DNA of 64,000 nucleotides from Chlorobium sp. (lineage in GTDB: Bacteria; Bacteroidota; Chlorobiia; Chlorobiales; Chlorobiaceae): assembly GCA_028277485.1 (NCBI GenBank), contig JANQGE010000028.1:1-64000 (forward strand), written 5' to 3'. Shown piece after piece: positions 44,701 to 51,564 of this stretch. Both the position numbers and the translations under genes were made by a program. The notes under the pieces are model-generated. The model was not told the origin of the DNA, did not search any database, and saw only the letters and a program-made list of their open reading frames with translations. Within the stretch, counting starts at the first letter, position 1. Each line of letters begins with the position of its first letter.

Positions 44701-45026
44701 TCAGTATCGTCACCGACGTTATAACGAACCGTAACCAGTGCGAAATCTTTCCGTGAGGTCGAATAAACATAATCGACCCCCTCTATTTCCGTCAGATACT
44801 TTTCTACGGGCTTCGCTACCCGCTCTTTGACTTCTTTTGCGCTGCCGCCGGGATAACTGAAATAAAGATCAACCAGCGGAACGGAAATCTGCGGTTCCTC
44901 CTCACGGGGAGTCATGAACGTTGCCAGCACCCCTACAAGCAGTGCACTGGCCATCAGCAGGGGAGTCAGCTTTGAATTAATGAACAGCTTCGCAAACACT
45001 CCCGCAAGACCTTCCCTCATCGGCAC
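41781..45026 (-). CDS. RND-family efflux permease (AcrB/CzcA superfamily)
   Basis: This is an inner-membrane proton-driven exporter with 1081 residues, a normal RND length. The N-terminus has the usual first helix and the PREEEPQISVPLVDLYFSYPGGSAKEVKE start of the porter domain. Helix 4 carries the proton-relay pair in GIVVDDSIIIAENIHRH. The second half repeats the layout, with MVAIPLSLVGIIPGHFI and AGIMVRNSVLIIDFIQLR. It is the last gene of regulator-TolC-adaptor-RND, with nine bases between it and the adaptor. The substrate is not evident; the regulator hints at metals or reactive sulfur. Confidence 0.93.
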   Translation of the reverse strand: MPMREGLAGVFAKLFINSKLTPLLMASALLVGVLATFMTPREEEPQISVPLVDLYFSYPGGSAKEVKERVAKPVEKYLTEIEGVDYVYSTSRKDFALVTVRYNVGDDTEESMVKLWATIMKNMDKMPRGMQFPLVKKVTIDDVPVLALTFWSDSYGPYQLRRVAAQVADELKKIDNIGDVNLNGGLKRQLRIVLDKDELARYRITPLQIAQQVRASNSQVTAGTFPQMNKEFTVKTGRFLKTAEDVRNVVVGIYNSEPVYLKDVAEIIDGPEEVENYTFFGYGAAMHDTEMQGEYPAVTLTVAKRKGTDATALANKVLEKVESLKGSVVTSGISVTETRNYGETASEKVFTLLEHLIGAVIAVTIVVGLFLGWRGGLVVFASVPITFALTLLVYYLFDYTLNRVTLFALIFVTGIVVDDSIIIAENIHRHFSMRRMPKLQAAIAAINEVGNPTILATFTVIASVLPMVFVSGLMGPYMSPMPIGASLAMIFSLFVALIGTPWLAFRLLKAEKGHSGEYDIRKSVYYRVYDKTLAPLLSSWWKAAIAFVFVGLLLFGSISMIPLKMVQLKMLPFDNKSEFQVIVDMPEGTTLEQTARATKDIVSYLKTVQEVKDYQYYVGTSAPINFNGLVRHYYLRQGNNMADIQVNLVHKGERSDQSHDIAKRVRPKVQEIAVKYDANAKVVEVPPGPPVLSTIVAEIYGPDQEQQIALARNIMAVMEDTPGVVDIDWMVEDDQKVYTMVVDKEKAAFRGITTEQITNTLRMALNGSEVGLLHTDTELEPVGLELRLPIPARASILDLSEIFVKSQGMNSLTTRLPAGEMIPLSELVSIEETVEDKSIYRKDLKNVVYVTADVAGVTESPVYAMLEMDRRIKELEMPGGYRISPLYTAPPFTEDKLAMKWDGEWQITFEVFRDLGAAFAVVLVIIYLLIVGWFQSFRTPLVMMVAIPLSLVGIIPGHFIHGAFFTATSMIGMIALAGIMVRNSVLIIDFIQLRVQEGVELKQAVIESAAVRTRPILLTAGTVVIGAIVILFDPIFQGLAISLMWGALLSTILTLGVVPLTYYLVENKQRGGKPEPDSGSQ

Positions 45027-45035
45027 ACCCCTCCT

Positions 45036-45416
45036 TTACTGCTTGACTGTTACCTGAAACCCTTCCCGAACATCCCTGTCATACGGCGCAACGACTTTTT
45101 CACCCTCTTCGAGGCCGCTGAGAACCTCGACACTCTCTCCGGAAATGTTTCCGGTCCGTATCCATCTGATCGAAACAATACCGTCTTCTGCTGCAACCTG
45201 AACCCCTTCGAGCTGTCCCCGCATAAAGACAGACACCAAAGGGATTACGAAAACGGGGCGGCCGTCACTTGCCGTTACGACTTTTACAGCAGCGATAGCC
45301 TCCACCTCCATGACCTCAGGCTGAACGGCAACTGTCGCTGTTTCGGACTTATCGCCGCCGCAACCTGTCAACAGCAGAAAAAAGTTTATGCATACAACAA
45401 ATGCTCCATATTTCAT
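45036..45416 (-). CDS. Minimal RND periplasmic adaptor (membrane-proximal part only)
   Basis: This 126-residue lipoprotein (lipobox LLTGC, C19) corresponds only to the last part of a membrane fusion protein: DGRPVFVIPLVSVFMRGQLEGVQVAAEDGIVSIRWIRTGNISGESVEVLSGLEEGEKVVAPYD is the beta-barrel end and membrane-proximal domain. The alpha-hairpin and lipoyl domains that normally contact TolC (about 200-250 residues) are absent. The frame is clean, the signal peptide is intact and spacing to both neighbours is tight, so it looks like a functional short protein, not decay. It may act with a full-length adaptor from elsewhere, or the pump may need only this part. Confidence 0.8.
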   Translation of the reverse strand: MKYGAFVVCINFFLLLTGCGGDKSETATVAVQPEVMEVEAIAAVKVVTASDGRPVFVIPLVSVFMRGQLEGVQVAAEDGIVSIRWIRTGNISGESVEVLSGLEEGEKVVAPYDRDVREGFQVTVKQ

Positions 45417-45443
45417 GATACGATGTGATTTTTGATCTTCCGG

Positions 45444-46772
45444 TTATCTCCCGCTGTAATAATCCAGCTCATGTTTAGCCATGATGAGGTCATACCTGGC
45501 TTTGTTCAGACGCATCTGGGCGTAGGTGTAGGCCTGTTCCCTGCCAAGCAGTTCAAAGGTCATCGCAAGTCCCGAACGGTACCGGTCACCGATAAAATCA
45601 AGACTGACCTTCGCCTCTCTCAGGGACTGCTCTGCAACCTCGATCCTCGACTTTGCGGTATGCAGCATACGATAGGCCCTGCGAATTTCATACAGTCCCT
45701 TGTCTTTCGCCTCCTCATAATTGTAACGGGCCTCCATTTCCCCGGCCCTGGTTTCCTGAACCCTGCCGATAGTCGCATAACCATCAAAAATAGTCCACTC
45801 CATGTTGATGCCGAGAGCCCAGTTGGTCTCCCCCAGACCGGGGAAATCATCATCATTCCAGTTTCTCTGAAGAAACGCGTTCAGGCGCGGCAGTTGTTTT
45901 GCTTTCGCCATATCATGCCGATAACCCGCAGCCTCCGCATAAGCCTCAAGAGCTTCCAGATCCGCTCTATCTTCCGGCACGGCTGGCTCATCTTCCGGGA
46001 TGACAACATCGCTGGTTTCAAGCCCGTCGACAGGTACGATATCAACATCGCTGCCCAGAAGAAGCAAGAACCGCAAACCATCTTTTGCCGACGTTATTTC
46101 ATCTTCGATCAGCATTTTCCGCTCGGCAAGCTCGGCAAGACGCACGGCCGTCGATAACTTGTCGGATTTGGTAATCAGACCTTTCTTAAAAGCATCCCTT
46201 GCTTCACGGTCATGCACCTTCATGACGCGGATTGAACGGTTGATAGCACCAAGGTTTTTCCGGGCAAGCACAAGCCCGTAGTAGGCTTTTTTAACCTCAA
46301 ACGCAATGGAGTCACCTGTCCTCCTCAGCATGTGCTCCTGGGACTCTCTTGCTGCTGAAGCGGCCGATCGGCCGATAAATGCATCCCTGTTGAAAACCGG
46401 CTGCCGTACCTCGATGCCCAACTGAAAATTCGAGATATCATCGGGATCGTTCAATGCACCTGCGCTGAAATCCGCTGCAGGGTCTATAATCCCCTGACGA
46501 AGCTTGTAGGTAAAGACCGCCGCAGGATCATCCGTCGTGACAAACGTTTCGGAAAGCGTTATTTCCGGCAGGAAAGCTTTCCTGCTCTGTACATACCTGG
46601 CTTCTGCCCGGTCCACTCTCGCTTTCGCAGCTTTAAGCGTATAATTGTTCTCCCTTGCCATTTCAAGAGCCTGGTCAACAGAGATCCTCATGACTTCCTC
46701 CGCACCAGCGGTAAACGGAAAAAGCAGAACCAGCACCAGCATATACCCTGGAAACCCTTTGACAAGCTTCAT
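45444..46772 (-). CDS. TolC-family outer-membrane efflux protein
   Basis: This is the outer-membrane channel of the adjacent RND pump. The 442 residues have a signal peptide ending TAGAEE, then SVDQALEMARENNYTLKAAKARVDRAEARYVQSRKAFLPEI, the first of two outer-membrane-efflux repeats. The second repeat lies near the C-terminus (QLPRLNAFLQRNW, QSLREAKVSLDFIGDRYRSGLAMTFELLGREQAYTYAQMRLNKARYDLIMAKHEL). It starts at the ATG at 46772, with GAGG upstream. It lies 53 bp after the regulator and 27 bp before the adaptor. Confidence 0.92.
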   Translation of the reverse strand: MKLVKGFPGYMLVLVLLFPFTAGAEEVMRISVDQALEMARENNYTLKAAKARVDRAEARYVQSRKAFLPEITLSETFVTTDDPAAVFTYKLRQGIIDPAADFSAGALNDPDDISNFQLGIEVRQPVFNRDAFIGRSAASAARESQEHMLRRTGDSIAFEVKKAYYGLVLARKNLGAINRSIRVMKVHDREARDAFKKGLITKSDKLSTAVRLAELAERKMLIEDEITSAKDGLRFLLLLGSDVDIVPVDGLETSDVVIPEDEPAVPEDRADLEALEAYAEAAGYRHDMAKAKQLPRLNAFLQRNWNDDDFPGLGETNWALGINMEWTIFDGYATIGRVQETRAGEMEARYNYEEAKDKGLYEIRRAYRMLHTAKSRIEVAEQSLREAKVSLDFIGDRYRSGLAMTFELLGREQAYTYAQMRLNKARYDLIMAKHELDYYSGR

Positions 46773-46825
46773 AGCACCCTCTACCATATTATGAGTTTAC
46801 CTGATTTGATACCTGAACCAGCAGC

Positions 46826-47092
46826 CTACTTTTTGGAAATCAGCTTCAGAATTCTCTCCATATTTTCTGCGTCACGTTCGCTCAAACATTCTTGGAGACT
46901 GCTGTTCAACACCAGAGAATAGGTTTTGTCCAGTGCAGCCTTTGCAGCCTGAAACTGGACAATAACCTTTTCACAATGTTCACGCTGCTCGATCATCCTG
47001 ACAAGCCCCTTGATCTGCCCGTTGACCTTCTTCAATCTTGTGACAATATCATCCATAACTGTTTTCCCGGAATCTTTAGGGCCTTTATCCAA
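46826..47092 (-). CDS. CsoR/FrmR-family repressor with a CstR-like Cys-Ser-Cys site
   Basis: This is a small all-helical repressor that heads the efflux operon. The helix-1 signature TRLKKVNGQIKGLVRMIEQREHC is clear. Copper-sensing CsoR uses Cys, then His 25 residues on, then Cys four further. Here these positions are C40, S65 and C69, so the His is lost while both Cys are kept at the 29-residue spacing. CstR, the persulfide sensor, likewise keeps two Cys and lacks the His. I use the TTG start (88 aa, normal family length); an ATG at 47056 gives 76 aa. A CsoR-type operator overlaps its own promoter region (47100-47148). Confidence 0.85.
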   Translation of the reverse strand: MDKGPKDSGKTVMDDIVTRLKKVNGQIKGLVRMIEQREHCEKVIVQFQAAKAALDKTYSLVLNSSLQECLSERDAENMERILKLISKK

Positions 47093-47099
47093 AAATACC

Positions 47100-47148
47100 T
47101 ATACCCCGTATGGGTATAAAGTATACAAAAAAACTTTTGTTTGCACAA
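47100..47148 (-). promoter_or_regulatory. Promoter and CsoR/CstR-type operator of the efflux operon
   Basis: On the minus strand, TTGTGC (47143-47148) and TATACT (47120-47125) are separated by exactly 17 bp, a good sigma-70-like promoter. Just downstream, over the predicted transcription start, lies a perfect interrupted palindrome TATACCC-5-GGGTATA (47100-47118). This matches the G-tract operators bound by CsoR-family repressors. It indicates autoregulation of regulator, tolC, adaptor and RND. Confidence 0.85.
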
Positions 47149-47167
47149 CAATGGAAATCCGACCAAC

Positions 47168-47436
47168 TTAACCTGAATAATTCATGAGAGTTCAAACACC
47201 CGACCCCCGATTGTTCTTCTTTCGGGGTTCGCCGTCGCTATCGGGATCGGGAATCGATCTTTTCCCTAACTCCTTTTCTTCCTTTGCCCACTGCCAACTG
47301 GAGACCGCATGCTGATTCCCCTTAGCCAACTGCCTACTGAAAACTGCCAACTGATTCCCTTTCGATCCCGAAACCCGATACCGACCCCGATTTCCGATTA
47401 AGTTTTTTTCTTCCTTTGGTGAATTATTCAGGTTAA
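47168..47436. repeat. Heptad-mosaic block 8 framed by a 17-bp inverted repeat
   Basis: TTAACCTGAATAATTCA (47168-47184) and its exact reverse complement (47420-47436) frame a mosaic block (about 47205-47410) of GGGGTTCGCCGTCGCTATCG, CTGCCAACTGGAGACCGC, CCAACTGCCTACTGAAAACT and CCCGAAACCCGATACCGACC modules. The framing suggests that the mosaic sits inside an older palindromic element, or that the whole unit moved together. The 232 bp from 47437 to the next gene show nothing I can name. Confidence 0.85.
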
Positions 47437-47668
47437 GGGTACCTGCATAGAGGCTCCCTTAATTCTTCAAGGAAGCAAACAGGTTTATAAAAACGGAACT
47501 GTTGAAGGGCGTAAAACGTTTATCAAAGCTGTCAGAGATTTCATAAAAGAAGCTTCTGACAGTAACCTATGCCGAGCGATTGCTTGTAGCACAAAACAGC
47601 CGCGAGTATAACGCGAAGCAGAGACCGGGCAAACAAACCATTTTTTAAGGCGCCTATAAGTTATAATT

Positions 47669-48304
47669 ATGGAAGTTGTTGGAAAAAGCAAAGCGCATGC
47701 CGTGCTGGAATCCTGCCTGCAGGATTCTACAGTTTATTTTTCAGATCACCTACGAATCCTTAAATGCAATCCTTACTGCAAAAACATCGATTACCACGCG
47801 GACCTGGATATCTTTCAATGGACATTCGAGGTAGAAGACCCGAGAAACAATCCTATTGTAGCACTTTTTTTCGTGCAGCAGGACATAGAACACCTCCCGC
47901 CCGGCAGCGCGACCTTAGCAAGGTGTGCAGAGATCAACGGTAAAGCGATACATGAAGACCACGGCGGAAAACTGATACGCTGGAAAGCTGCCGACTCAGC
48001 TCCCGACATCACTATCACCAACAACAACACCTTTATCGGAGCGGCCGACGCGGAAATCTGCCTGCTGCATCATCCCGACAACAAAACATCGGTTCATTTT
48101 GAAACCAACATTACACTGGATTTCAAACTATCTTTCCCTTTGAATCTGATGCCTGAAATGGTGCTGAAGTTCATGACCGAAACCATAATGTCGCAGATCA
48201 TGCAGCACGCTACGGACAGCATGCTCTGCAAAATACAGTCGGACCTCTGCTGCTCTGATGCCGCAATCGCTACCCAAGGAGGATCAAGCAGCGCGAGGGG
48301 GTGA
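47669..48304 (+). CDS. DUF1997-like protein, function unknown
   Basis: The 211-residue soluble protein has mixed strands followed by an amphipathic C-terminal helix (LMPEMVLKFMTETIMSQIMQHATDSML), an arrangement like DUF1997/START-type lipid-binding proteins found in phototrophs. It has no signal peptide. It has several cysteines near the C-terminus (MLCKIQSDLCCSD). Its neighbours are bacteriochlorophyll genes, so a role in pigment or membrane biology is possible but only by association. The start is the first ATG; the ribosome site is weak. Confidence 0.6.
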   Translation: MEVVGKSKAHAVLESCLQDSTVYFSDHLRILKCNPYCKNIDYHADLDIFQWTFEVEDPRNNPIVALFFVQQDIEHLPPGSATLARCAEINGKAIHEDHGGKLIRWKAADSAPDITITNNNTFIGAADAEICLLHHPDNKTSVHFETNITLDFKLSFPLNLMPEMVLKFMTETIMSQIMQHATDSMLCKIQSDLCCSDAAIATQGGSSSARG

Positions 48305-48369
48305 ATCGTAAAAAAGGTACACGTGCGCGCGAGATGACATCAAAAAACCGCCAGGCTTGCTGCGGCACA

Positions 48370-48588
48370 TCACCTGCCGGCCTGTTTCTTTTTATGCCGC
48401 GCTTCAATGACAAAACCCGAAAGGTAAGTAAACAGGAAACCACAGACAACAACCGCCAGAAAAATCTGACGATCCAGCGCTGTGGCCAACTGGTTCGTTT
48501 CCCAAACAAGGAAAACCAGAACCAGCCACACACCGCCAACAAACAGTACAGCTCTGTTCCACAAACTTTTAAAACTGCCTTTCAGCAT
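48370..48588 (-). CDS. Small two-helix membrane protein downstream of bchV
   Basis: The 72-residue protein has two transmembrane helices (AVLFVGGVWLVLVFLVWE and IFLAVVVCGFLFTYLSGFVIE) and a basic C-terminus (ARHKKKQAGR), which should lie in the cytoplasm. It starts 43 bp after bchV on the same strand, so it is likely cotranscribed. I do not recognise a family. Position suggests a helper for the membrane-bound hydratase or for chlorosome assembly; this is inference. Confidence 0.6.
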   Translation of the reverse strand: MLKGSFKSLWNRAVLFVGGVWLVLVFLVWETNQLATALDRQIFLAVVVCGFLFTYLSGFVIEARHKKKQAGR

Positions 48589-48631
48589 AACGGATAAGCT
48601 TTTACAATTTAACGACGCAGACCAACAAACC

Positions 48632-49105
48632 TTAAATCACTCCTTCCATTTTCAGACGGCGTTCATTGATCTTCTCAAGAATTATCCTGGTAAGGTATTG
48701 CAGGGCGTTAACCACATAAGTAAAGTATGCAAGAAAAGCCTCCCAGATCAGAACATCCTCGGAAAACCCCATATATGCCATGACAAAATAGAGGAGGTGG
48801 AAAATCGCGGCCACCGTGCTGCCGACATCCTCCCAGAAAAACTCTTTTCCATAAATCCATTTGTTAAAAAGCTCCTTTTCAAAATATGCGCCGGTAAACA
48901 GGAGAAGGCCGAAAAACAGGGTCTTGAAAAGGATAGCCACACTTACCCAGTAAAAACTGAAAATCTGGTTGTCCTGCATGTAAAGAAATGTCACGGCAAC
49001 CCCCACCAGAAAAACAATGAACTGAATCGGGGCAAGAATAAGCTGAACGTCAGTCCATACGGAAGCATTACGCTTCACCAGCTGCTCGGGAGTATAGCAA
49101 GGCAT
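48632..49105 (-). CDS. bchV: 3-vinyl bacteriochlorophyllide hydratase (BchF/BchV family)
   Basis: This membrane enzyme hydrates the 3-vinyl group to 3-hydroxyethyl in bacteriochlorophyll c/d/e synthesis. The 157 residues follow the BchF pattern closely: CYTPEQLVKRNASVWTDVQLILAPIQFIVFLV, FTGAYFEKELFNKWIYGKEFFWEDVGS, and AYFTYVVNALQYLTRII, with four membrane helices. Green sulfur bacteria have two paralogues, BchF and BchV. I choose BchV because bchQ lies next door, and bchV and bchQ are adjacent in Chlorobaculum tepidum (CT1776, CT1777, from memory). The symbol could be bchF if that linkage does not hold. Confidence 0.85.
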   Translation of the reverse strand: MPCYTPEQLVKRNASVWTDVQLILAPIQFIVFLVGVAVTFLYMQDNQIFSFYWVSVAILFKTLFFGLLLFTGAYFEKELFNKWIYGKEFFWEDVGSTVAAIFHLLYFVMAYMGFSEDVLIWEAFLAYFTYVVNALQYLTRIILEKINERRLKMEGVI

Positions 49106-49163
49106 GATCCTGTGTATCTTGGCTAATAGTTAAAGGGAGCTTCTGCGTACATTGCCGCGAGCG

Positions 49164-49257
49164 ACGGCATCTCTATCAATTTGCTACGCGCCCCGATTTC
49201 CTCGTCGGGCGGTGCTCAAAATCCTCATGTACTCTTTGTACACTCCGGTTCCGTGAA
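49164..49257. repeat. Palindromic GGCACCTCT element, copy 6 (inverted, degenerate)
   Basis: GGCATCTCTATCAATTTGCT starts the copy in inverse orientation. CGGTGCTCAAAATCCTCATG and TACTCTTTGTACACTCCGGT are the reverse complement of the long-subtype insert. The outer end beyond is lost. It lies in the 394-bp gap between divergent bchV and bchQ, upstream of the bchQ promoter. Confidence 0.75.
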
Positions 49258-49353
49258 GCCAAGAATATATAAATAAAATTGTGACGCTGAAACCCTGCTT
49301 TTCAGAAACCGGTCAGGCGGGGTTCCCATTCCCGGCAATTCTCCCGCGAAGCA

Positions 49354-49383
49354 TTGCTTTTATCTTCCCGTTTTTGCTATAAT
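49354..49383 (+). promoter_or_regulatory. Candidate bchQ promoter
   Basis: TTGCTT (49354-49359) and a perfect TATAAT (49378-49383) are 18 bp apart, about 110 bp before the bchQ start. The rest of the 394-bp bchV-bchQ gap holds repeat copy 6 and nothing else I can name. Confidence 0.45.
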
Positions 49384-49499
49384 ATAGGTCAAGCAGGCCT
49401 GCCGATGGCAGACCGGCCTTGTTCAGCATGTATCATTCACATCGGGCTGGCACGTATACCCGAGTAATACGCTAAGCCAAAAATCAGTTTTTCAAGGCA

Positions 49500-50915
49500 A
49501 TGTTTACGTCAGCAGGCTCCTCGGATACGATGGTAAAACCTCTCAAAATCCTGTTGGTGGCACCGAAAGGTAAAAAGGATTCCAAATCCAACCAGAAACC
49601 GCTGTTTCACATGGCTCTGGGGGTGCTGGTAAGCCTCACACCGCCTGAACACGACGTTGAAATCATCGATGAGCACTTCGGCGACTCTGTCAATTACAAT
49701 GGAGACCATGACCTTGTAGGCATCACTACACGGACGATTGATGCAACACGTGCGTATGAAATAGCGGACAGCTTCAGGAAAAAGGGCAAAAGGGTAATCC
49801 TTGGAGGCATTCATACATCGTTCAATCCAGATGAGGCAGCGCAGCATGCCGATACCATTGTCTGCGGTGAAGCGGAAAATCTTTGGAACACGGTTCTGGA
49901 GGATGCCGCAAGCAACCGTTTAAAACCGTCTTATAACGCAAAAGACTTTCCACCCGTCAAAGAGATAGCCCCTCTTGACTACAGGAGAATAGCCAAAGCA
50001 TCCTTGCGGGAAAAGGTCGATACCACAAAATCCATACCCATCTACATCACCAGGGGCTGCCCTTACAACTGTTCGTTCTGCGTAACCCCGAATTTTACCG
50101 GAAAGCTTTACAGAACCCAGAAGCCGGAGGCTCTCAAGGCCCAGATAGAAGCCGCCAAAGAAACCTTCTTCAAGAAAAACGGCACATCGTCGAAACCTTG
50201 GTTCATGCTGTGCGACGAAAACCTGGGCATCAATAAAAAACGTCTCTGGCAAGCGCTCGACATGCTCAAGGAGTGTGACATCATGTTCAGTGTCTTTTTA
50301 AGCATGAACTTTCTTGAAGATGATGAAACGGTAAAAAAACTTGTCGATGCGGGTTGTTTTATGGCACTGGTCGGAATAGAATCCATCAAGAAAAGCAACC
50401 TTGAAGCATATAACAAGTCGCACGTAAATTCCCCGGAAAAAATCATCGCGACGATAGATCGGTGCCGGAAAGCCGGGCTGAACGTTCAGGGCAACTTTCT
50501 CATCAATCCAAACCTTGACAGCTTTGAGGACATGGAAGATCTGGTACGGTTTATCAGCAAAAACAATATTTTCATGCCCATCATGCAGATCATCACCCCG
50601 TATCCGGGAACGAGCATGTATAATGAGTACAAGGAAAAGGGGCTGATTACCGATGAAGATTGGGAAAAGTACAATGCTATAAACGTTGTGATTCGTTCAC
50701 CGCATTACGATCCCGTAGAGTTCCAGTACAAGTTCATGCAAACATACTACCATGCTTACTCCTGGAAAAACATCATCAACAGGATTACCCACAACCCTCA
50801 TCCGCTCATGAATTTTGTCACAAGCTTCGCATTCAGAAAAAACCTTCAGGAACTGCTGCAAACCTTTGAGACCGAACATGGACTCAGACGTTCAAGTAAA
50901 CTGAATATTTACTAA
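49500..50915 (+). CDS. bchQ: B12-binding radical SAM bacteriochlorophyllide C-8 methyltransferase
   Basis: This enzyme adds methyl groups to the C-8 side chain of bacteriochlorophyll c/d/e, tuning chlorosome aggregation. The N-terminal cobalamin-binding-like domain (LKILLVAPKGKKDSKSN through DLVGITTRTIDATRAYEIADSFRKKGKRVILGGIHTSF) precedes a radical SAM core with RGCPYNCSFC (Cys187, 191, 194) and GIESIKKSNLE. Length is 471 residues; an ATG at 49530 is an alternative start. BchQ, BchR (C-12) and BchE are paralogues. Adjacency to bchV favours BchQ. The gene is divergent from bchV and followed by csmB. Confidence 0.8.
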   Translation: MFTSAGSSDTMVKPLKILLVAPKGKKDSKSNQKPLFHMALGVLVSLTPPEHDVEIIDEHFGDSVNYNGDHDLVGITTRTIDATRAYEIADSFRKKGKRVILGGIHTSFNPDEAAQHADTIVCGEAENLWNTVLEDAASNRLKPSYNAKDFPPVKEIAPLDYRRIAKASLREKVDTTKSIPIYITRGCPYNCSFCVTPNFTGKLYRTQKPEALKAQIEAAKETFFKKNGTSSKPWFMLCDENLGINKKRLWQALDMLKECDIMFSVFLSMNFLEDDETVKKLVDAGCFMALVGIESIKKSNLEAYNKSHVNSPEKIIATIDRCRKAGLNVQGNFLINPNLDSFEDMEDLVRFISKNNIFMPIMQIITPYPGTSMYNEYKEKGLITDEDWEKYNAINVVIRSPHYDPVEFQYKFMQTYYHAYSWKNIINRITHNPHPLMNFVTSFAFRKNLQELLQTFETEHGLRRSSKLNIY

Positions 50916-50948
50916 ATGAATCGGCACCCCTAAAAAATCATCACCATC

Positions 50949-51080
50949 ATGGAGTTTATCGCCAAGTATACCACCATAATTGCGCCTGCTGTGTTTTTTG
51001 TTTCAGGCATACTCGTCGTCATGCTCATCAACAAGTTTATCGGCAAGCCAAAAAAGCAGGATATGAGTAAAATGAGCTGA
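50949..51080 (+). CDS. Candidate 43-residue single-helix membrane protein
   Basis: A short frame between bchQ and csmB encodes FIAKYTTIIAPAVFFVSGIL, then VVMLINKFIGKPKKQDMSKM. This is one long hydrophobic helix followed by a basic tail, the standard look of a small membrane protein with its C-terminus inside. It starts 33 bp after bchQ and stops just before the predicted csmB promoter. No strong ribosome site is present. The clean helix and positive-inside tail argue for a real gene. Confidence 0.5.
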   Translation: MEFIAKYTTIIAPAVFFVSGILVVMLINKFIGKPKKQDMSKMS

Positions 51081-51100
51081 AAAATCCTGAGATTTTGTGT

Positions 51101-51129
51101 TTGCGTAACTTTCGAAAATGTTTTAAATT
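51101..51129 (+). promoter_or_regulatory. Candidate csmB promoter
   Basis: TTGCGT (51101-51106) and TAAATT (51124-51129) are separated by 17 bp, about 115 bp before csmB. The same arrangement lies upstream of csmE and the CsmB-like gene at 57121, which is the main reason for listing it. Confidence 0.45.
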
Positions 51130-51243
51130 TTAGAAAAATAATCTTTTGCCGGGGTCGAGCTCTGTTCTGCAGCAGGCACCGGAAATAAACGATCAGGCTT
51201 TTCTTTTCTCGATTCTTCTTTCCAACTAAAACCATTAAACATC

Positions 51244-51474
51244 ATGTCAAACGGATCAAACAACGATTTAGCAGGTGCAATCTCCGGCCTCATGGACACC
51301 TTTGCAAAACTCGGCCAGCAGCAGATTGAAGTTCTTAACAACGGTCTCAAGACCGTATCTGACATGGTCGGGCCTCTCGGCAAAACCATGACGGATATGG
51401 TGGGCAATATGGCAAATACCGTTAATCAGGTATTGCAGAATGTCTCATCAACCATCGGCGGTGGTTCCAAGTAA
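51244..51474 (+). CDS. csmB: Chlorosome envelope protein B
   Basis: This is a small protein of the lipid monolayer envelope of the chlorosome. The 76 residues are an almost continuous amphipathic helix: NDLAGAISGLMDTFAKLGQQ, then QIEVLNNGLKTVSDMVGPLG, then KTMTDMVGNMANTVNQVLQN, with a Gly/Ser/Lys end. It has no cysteine and no charged core. The size and pattern match CsmB. It is monocistronic, with a candidate promoter at 51101-51129 and a strong terminator at 51497-51533, fitting a highly expressed structural gene. No Shine-Dalgarno is visible near the ATG. Confidence 0.9.
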   Translation: MSNGSNNDLAGAISGLMDTFAKLGQQQIEVLNNGLKTVSDMVGPLGKTMTDMVGNMANTVNQVLQNVSSTIGGGSK

Positions 51475-51496
51475 GATAATTCTACCGGAAACACAC

Positions 51497-51533
51497 AGCA
51501 CCTTATGCCTTGCTGCATAAGGTGCTTTTTTTT
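51497..51533 (+). terminator. Rho-independent terminator of csmB
   Basis: A perfect 12-pair stem AGCACCTTATGC/GCATAAGGTGCT (51497-51508 with 51515-51526) has a six-base loop and runs into eight T. It isolates csmB from the sugar-kinase-like gene downstream. Confidence 0.95.
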
Positions 51534-51564
51534 AGGGTACCTCTATTCCCGTACACTCTGCGCG

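Noticed and set aside
43485..44756. A 423-codon open frame opposite the RND permease gene
   Set aside because: It is antisense to a gene with complete RND motifs, is rich in His/Arg/Cys in the way expected of a shadow frame, and shows no domain.
47485..47691. A 68-codon minus-strand frame upstream of the DUF1997-like gene
   Set aside because: It overlaps the start of that gene, and has no ribosome site or recognisable pattern.
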